Below are positions 60,782-64,000 of a stretch of DNA of 64,000 nucleotides, piece by piece (position 1 is the stretch's first letter; every line of letters starts with the position of its first letter). The stretch is from Cellulomonas fimi (lineage in GTDB: Bacteria > Actinomycetota > Actinomycetes > Actinomycetales > Cellulomonadaceae), in assembly GCF_012952065.1 (NCBI RefSeq), contig NZ_JABCJJ010000003.1, positions 62,001 to 126,000 of the forward strand, in the 5' to 3' direction. The position numbers were made by a program, and so were the translations under genes. The notes under the pieces are model-generated. The model was not told the DNA's origin and did not search any database. It saw only the letters and a program-made list of their open reading frames with translations.

Positions 60782-63124
60782 TCATGTCCCGCGAATGACC
60801 TCGACCCGCGACCAGCGCGAGTCGCTGAGTGTCACCTCGTGCGTCTCGCCGACCAGGGTCACCTGGGTCTCGGTCACGCGCTCGGCGCACGAGCGGCCGA
60901 CCCACAGGTCGACGGCACCGGGCTCCACGACGCGGCGCATCTGCCGGTCGCTGAACGCCAGCCGCGTCGTCGGGACGGTCAGCTGCACGGTGGCGCTCTC
61001 CCCCGCAGCGAGCTCGACGCGCGCGAATGCGAGGAGCTGCGCCACGGGTCGGGTGATGGATCCGACGAGGTCGTGACCGTAGAGCTGCACCACCTCGGCA
61101 CCGTCCCGGTCCCCGGCGTTGCGCACATCGACCGTCACGCCGATGGTCCCTGCGGTGTCGACCTCGCCCGCTGCCAGCCGGAAGTTCGCGTAGGTGAAGG
61201 TGGTGTAGCTCAGGCCGTGGCCGAACGGCAGGGCAGGGGCGGTCGCGACGTTGCTCACGGACGAGGCGCCGCCCAGTCGCGGGTGCAGGTAGGAGTACGG
61301 CTGGGCCCCGGCCGATCGCGGCAGCGTGACCGGGAGCCGCCCCGAGGGGTTGACCCGACCGGAGAGCACCCCCGCCAAAGCGGAGGCGCCCTCCTCTCCG
61401 GGAAAGAACGCCTGCACGACGGCGGCACACCTGTCCAGCGCCCAGTCCACGGCGTAGGGCCGTCCGGTCAGCATGACCAGCACCACCGGTGTCCGGGTGG
61501 CGAGCACCGCCTCGACCAGCTCACGCTGCACGCCGGGCAGCTCCAGGTCGTCCCGGTCGCAGCCCTCCCCGACCGTCCCGCGGCCGAACAGGCCGGCCTG
61601 GTCGCCGACGACGACGATCGCCACCTCGGCGGCCTCGGCCGCAGCGACGGCGGCCGAGATGCCGGACCGGTCGTCGTCGTCGACGGCGCAGCCGGTCGCA
61701 TGGGTGACGTCCGCTCCGGTGAGCTCGTGGCGGAGCGCGTCGACGACGGTGGGTGCCTCGATGCCGAGCTCTGTTCCCGGGTGCTGGTCGAGGACATGGT
61801 TGACGAAGGAGTAGCAGCCGAACAGCGCTTGGGCCCGGTCGGCGTTGGGGCCGACGACGGCGACCCGCGCCGGGTGCTGCAGCGGCAGGACCCCGGAGTT
61901 CGAGAGCAGCACGACGGACTCCTCGGCCAGGCGTCGCGCGATGACGCGGTGCCCGGCCGGGTCGAGGTCCACCTCCGCCCCGTCCGACGGTGTCGAGAAG
62001 TCCTGATCGAGGAGCCCGAGCTCCTCCTTCTGTCGCAGCACCCGCAGGGTGGCTCGGTCCACGAGCTCCATCGGTACGTGCCCCGCCTCCACCGCGGCCG
62101 TCAGCGGCCCGAGGTACGCGTTGCCGGTCGGCAGCTCGATGTCGATGCCGGCCTCGAGCGACTGACGGGCGGCGTCCCCGAGGTCCGCGGCCACGCCGTG
62201 CAGCGTGTGCAGGAAGGCGACGCCGAAGTAGTCGGCCACGACGGTGCCGTCGAATCCCCAGCGGTCCCTCAGCAGACCGGTGAGCAGGTCCGGGTCGGCG
62301 GCGACGGGCATGCCGTCGATCTCGGTGTAGGCGTGCATGACGGAGCGGACACCCCCGTCGAGGACCGCCATCTCGAACGGCGGCAGGAGGACGTCGGCGA
62401 CCTCGCGCGGGCCCGCGCTCACGGGGGCGAGGTTGCGTCCGGCACGGGAGGCGGAGTACCCGACGAAGTGCTTGAGCGTGGCGATGACCCCTGCGCTCTG
62501 CAGGCCGCGGACGTAGGCGGTCCCCACGGTGCCCACGACGTACGGGTCCTCGCTGATGCACTCCTCGACCCGCCCCCAGCGCGGGTCCCGCACGACGTCG
62601 AGCACCGGTGCCAACCCCTGGTGGACCCCGAGGCTCGCCATGCTGGCGCCGATCGCGGCACCCATGGTCTCGACGAGGTCGGGGTCGAAGCTGGCTCCCC
62701 ACGCGAGCGGTGTGGGGAATGTCGCCGCCTTCCAGGCGGCGAGTCCCGTGAGGCACTCCTCGTGCGCGATGGCGGGGATCCCCAGTCGTGTGTTCGTCAC
62801 GAGCCAGCGCTGCGCATCCCACAGGGCACGGCGCCCGGTCGAAGGCTCCACCGGTCGGGTCCCGAACACCCGCGTCAGGTGGCCGAGCCCGTGCACCGCG
62901 AAGTCTTCGAACCCCGGCGCCGTCTCACCCAGCATGGCGTCCTGCAACGGGGCGACCACCTCGCCGTCGACCCCTGCGCCGACCCACAGACCGACGATCT
63001 GGGCGAGCTTCTCCTCGAGCGTCATCTGCTCCAGCAGGCCGCGGACACGGTCGCTGGCTCGCTCCTGCACCCCGGAGACCACCCCTGCGTCGGTGCGATC
63101 GGCGCCGACCTGGACTTCTGTCAC
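60782..63124 (-). CDS. Glycoside hydrolase family 3 (beta-glucosidase or beta-xylosidase)
   Basis: 780 residues, three parts: GH3 N-terminal barrel (LEQMTLEEKLAQIVGLWVGA; EECISEDPYVVGTVGTAYV) with the nucleophile Asp in GFDGTVVADYFGV, C-terminal alpha/beta domain (VVLLSNSGVLPLQHPARVAV, VVLVMLTGRPYAVDWALDRC), and a fibronectin-III-like tail (FTYANFRLAAGEVDTAGTIG). No signal peptide. It is probably cytosolic and releases monosaccharides from imported oligosaccharides. Preceded on the same strand by the ABC permease. Confidence 0.9.
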   Translation of the reverse strand: MTEVQVGADRTDAGVVSGVQERASDRVRGLLEQMTLEEKLAQIVGLWVGAGVDGEVVAPLQDAMLGETAPGFEDFAVHGLGHLTRVFGTRPVEPSTGRRALWDAQRWLVTNTRLGIPAIAHEECLTGLAAWKAATFPTPLAWGASFDPDLVETMGAAIGASMASLGVHQGLAPVLDVVRDPRWGRVEECISEDPYVVGTVGTAYVRGLQSAGVIATLKHFVGYSASRAGRNLAPVSAGPREVADVLLPPFEMAVLDGGVRSVMHAYTEIDGMPVAADPDLLTGLLRDRWGFDGTVVADYFGVAFLHTLHGVAADLGDAARQSLEAGIDIELPTGNAYLGPLTAAVEAGHVPMELVDRATLRVLRQKEELGLLDQDFSTPSDGAEVDLDPAGHRVIARRLAEESVVLLSNSGVLPLQHPARVAVVGPNADRAQALFGCYSFVNHVLDQHPGTELGIEAPTVVDALRHELTGADVTHATGCAVDDDDRSGISAAVAAAEAAEVAIVVVGDQAGLFGRGTVGEGCDRDDLELPGVQRELVEAVLATRTPVVLVMLTGRPYAVDWALDRCAAVVQAFFPGEEGASALAGVLSGRVNPSGRLPVTLPRSAGAQPYSYLHPRLGGASSVSNVATAPALPFGHGLSYTTFTYANFRLAAGEVDTAGTIGVTVDVRNAGDRDGAEVVQLYGHDLVGSITRPVAQLLAFARVELAAGESATVQLTVPTTRLAFSDRQMRRVVEPGAVDLWVGRSCAERVTETQVTLVGETHEVTLSDSRWSRVEVIRGT

Positions 63125-63219
63125 GGTTCTTCCTCACTTTTCGGGCGCACGGCCACCGCGACCTCGCGGCTGCGTCGTGCGGAACGACTCATGCAAGGGC
63201 GCGATGGCGCCCGAGCGGA

Positions 63220-64000
63220 TCAGCCCTTGACGGCGCCCTGCAGCCCGTTGACGATGCGTTTCTCCATGGCCAGGAAGAACACCAGCGCGGGGATCATGGC
63301 CAGCGACGTGAAGGCGAGGACTCCGGCGGTGTCCTGCGCGTGCTCGCTGGAGAAGGTCGCCACCCCGAGCGGCAGGGTCTGCGTTGCGGGGTCGCTGAGG
63401 ATGAGCAGCGGCAGCAGGTAGGAGTTCCACGACGCCACGAACGCCAGCACGCCGACGGTGACCAGACCGGGGGCGGAGAGCGGCAGCACGATCCGCCAGA
63501 AGAACCCGACCCGCGACGTGCCGTCGAGCATCGCCGCCTCCTCGAGCTCCTGCGGCAGCGCCATCAGGAACGGGCGCAGGATGACGATCGTCATCGGCAG
63601 CGCGAACGCCGCCTGCGGCAGCGCCACCCCCCAGAAGGTGTTCGTCAGGTTCAAGTCCCGCAGCATCAGGAACAGCGGGATGATCGCCACCGTCAGCGGG
63701 AACAGCAGCCCCAGGGTGAACACCGTGGTCAGCGTCTCGCGGCCCTTGAACCGGTACCGAGCCAGCGGGTACGCCGCCATCACGCCGAACACGGCGACGA
63801 TCACCGTCGTGACCAGGGCGATGACGGTCGAGTTGAACGCGAAGCGCCAGAAGCTCACCGACGTCAAGACGTTCATGAAGTTGGTCGTCACCCACGGGTC
63901 CGGCAGGCTCACGGGGTCCGCGGCAAGCTGCGCGTTGGACCGGAAGCCGCCGAGGACCGCGTAGACGACCGGGCCGAGCGTGGCAGCGATCACGACGAGG
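63220..64000 (-). CDS. Sugar ABC permease, MalG/CUT1 type, N terminus outside window
   Basis: The frame is open to the right edge of the window; 257 residues from a GTG at 63993 are seen and the protein probably begins further right. Six-helix permease: FNSTVIALVTTVIVAVFGVM, FKGRETLTTVFTLGLLFPLT, EAA loop MALPQELEEAAMLDGTSRVG, and ALVFFLAMEKRIVNGLQGAV at the C terminus. The type that imports oligosaccharides and pairs with a MalF-like partner and a lipoprotein receptor, expected to the right. The GH3 gene is 96 bases downstream. Confidence 0.9.
   Translation of the reverse strand, partial: LVVIAATLGPVVYAVLGGFRSNAQLAADPVSLPDPWVTTNFMNVLTSVSFWRFAFNSTVIALVTTVIVAVFGVMAAYPLARYRFKGRETLTTVFTLGLLFPLTVAIIPLFLMLRDLNLTNTFWGVALPQAAFALPMTIVILRPFLMALPQELEEAAMLDGTSRVGFFWRIVLPLSAPGLVTVGVLAFVASWNSYLLPLLILSDPATQTLPLGVATFSSEHAQDTAGVLAFTSLAMIPALVFFLAMEKRIVNGLQGAVKG

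Noticed and set aside
60743-63421. Rightward open frame of about 890 codons
   Set aside because: Opposite to GH3 with a complete catalytic Asp motif; its repetitive Asp/Arg/Gly/Val composition is typical of an antisense frame.
1-64000. CRISPR array, rRNA operon, or prophage structural genes
   Set aside because: No regular spaced repeats, no rRNA sequence and no capsid, terminase or tail genes were recognised; only the integrase and IS relics indicate mobile DNA.

Overview
The window comes from a very GC-rich bacterium. Coding sequence is dense, genes abut with ATGA or GTGA overlaps, GTG starts are common, and there is an actinobacterial-type LexA box, a Tad pilus locus of the actinobacterial layout and a protein carrying a BTAD (SARP-type) domain. 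A saprophytic actinobacterium, perhaps a Micrococcales member near Cellulomonas, fits best. That placement is inference; no rRNA gene is present to test it. Most genes lie on the minus strand.

Layout. 1-2986: sugar-type ABC importer (binding protein cut by the window edge, permease, ATPase) with an isochorismatase-fold hydrolase, behind a tandem-repeat operator at 3051-3088. 3530-13268: a nine-gene LacI-controlled operon with a complete ribose-type ABC importer, a ribokinase-like kinase and four genes of less obvious role (ThuA/GATase1-like, mutarotase-like, phosphotriesterase-like, M28 peptidase-like). 13564-13948: relic of an IS3 element. 14025-25102 with 26998-27474: a Tad pilus locus (tadA, tadB, tadC, SAF-domain protein, a CpaE-like protein lacking the P-loop lysine, pseudopilins, prepilin peptidase) ending in a LysM-BTAD fusion. 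26645-26951: a small gene under a perfect SOS box. 27606-30517: a membrane protein and a two-component system in which both sensor and regulator genes are frameshifted. 30742-41564: a peptide-uptake operon (dipeptide ABC importer, two M19 dipeptidases, an M24-fold protein, an alpha/beta hydrolase, GntR regulator). 42104-42400: a dead ECF sigma gene.

42547-56632 is the most interesting part. A GntR regulator is followed by a rightward operon (two SDRs, a class II aldolase-SDR fusion, an MtaD/DadD-type deaminase, an MTAP-type phosphorylase, a second nucleoside phosphorylase). It converges, across a strong terminator, on a leftward operon (MtnA isomerase, BMP-type nucleoside ABC importer, DUF985 cupin). 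Both operons begin with copies of one operator, GTTGTNCGACAAC. Together they encode, on paper, uptake of 5'-deoxyadenosine or methylthioadenosine and its breakdown to DHAP plus an aldehyde (DHAP-shunt chemistry) without a sugar kinase.

56661-59094: a membrane protein, an IS256-family relic, a tyrosine integrase and the 3' end of a tRNA-Asn gene followed by a hairpin, which together mark one end of an integrated element. 59686-64000: a GH43-like and a GH3 glycosidase next to a sugar ABC permease cut by the window edge.
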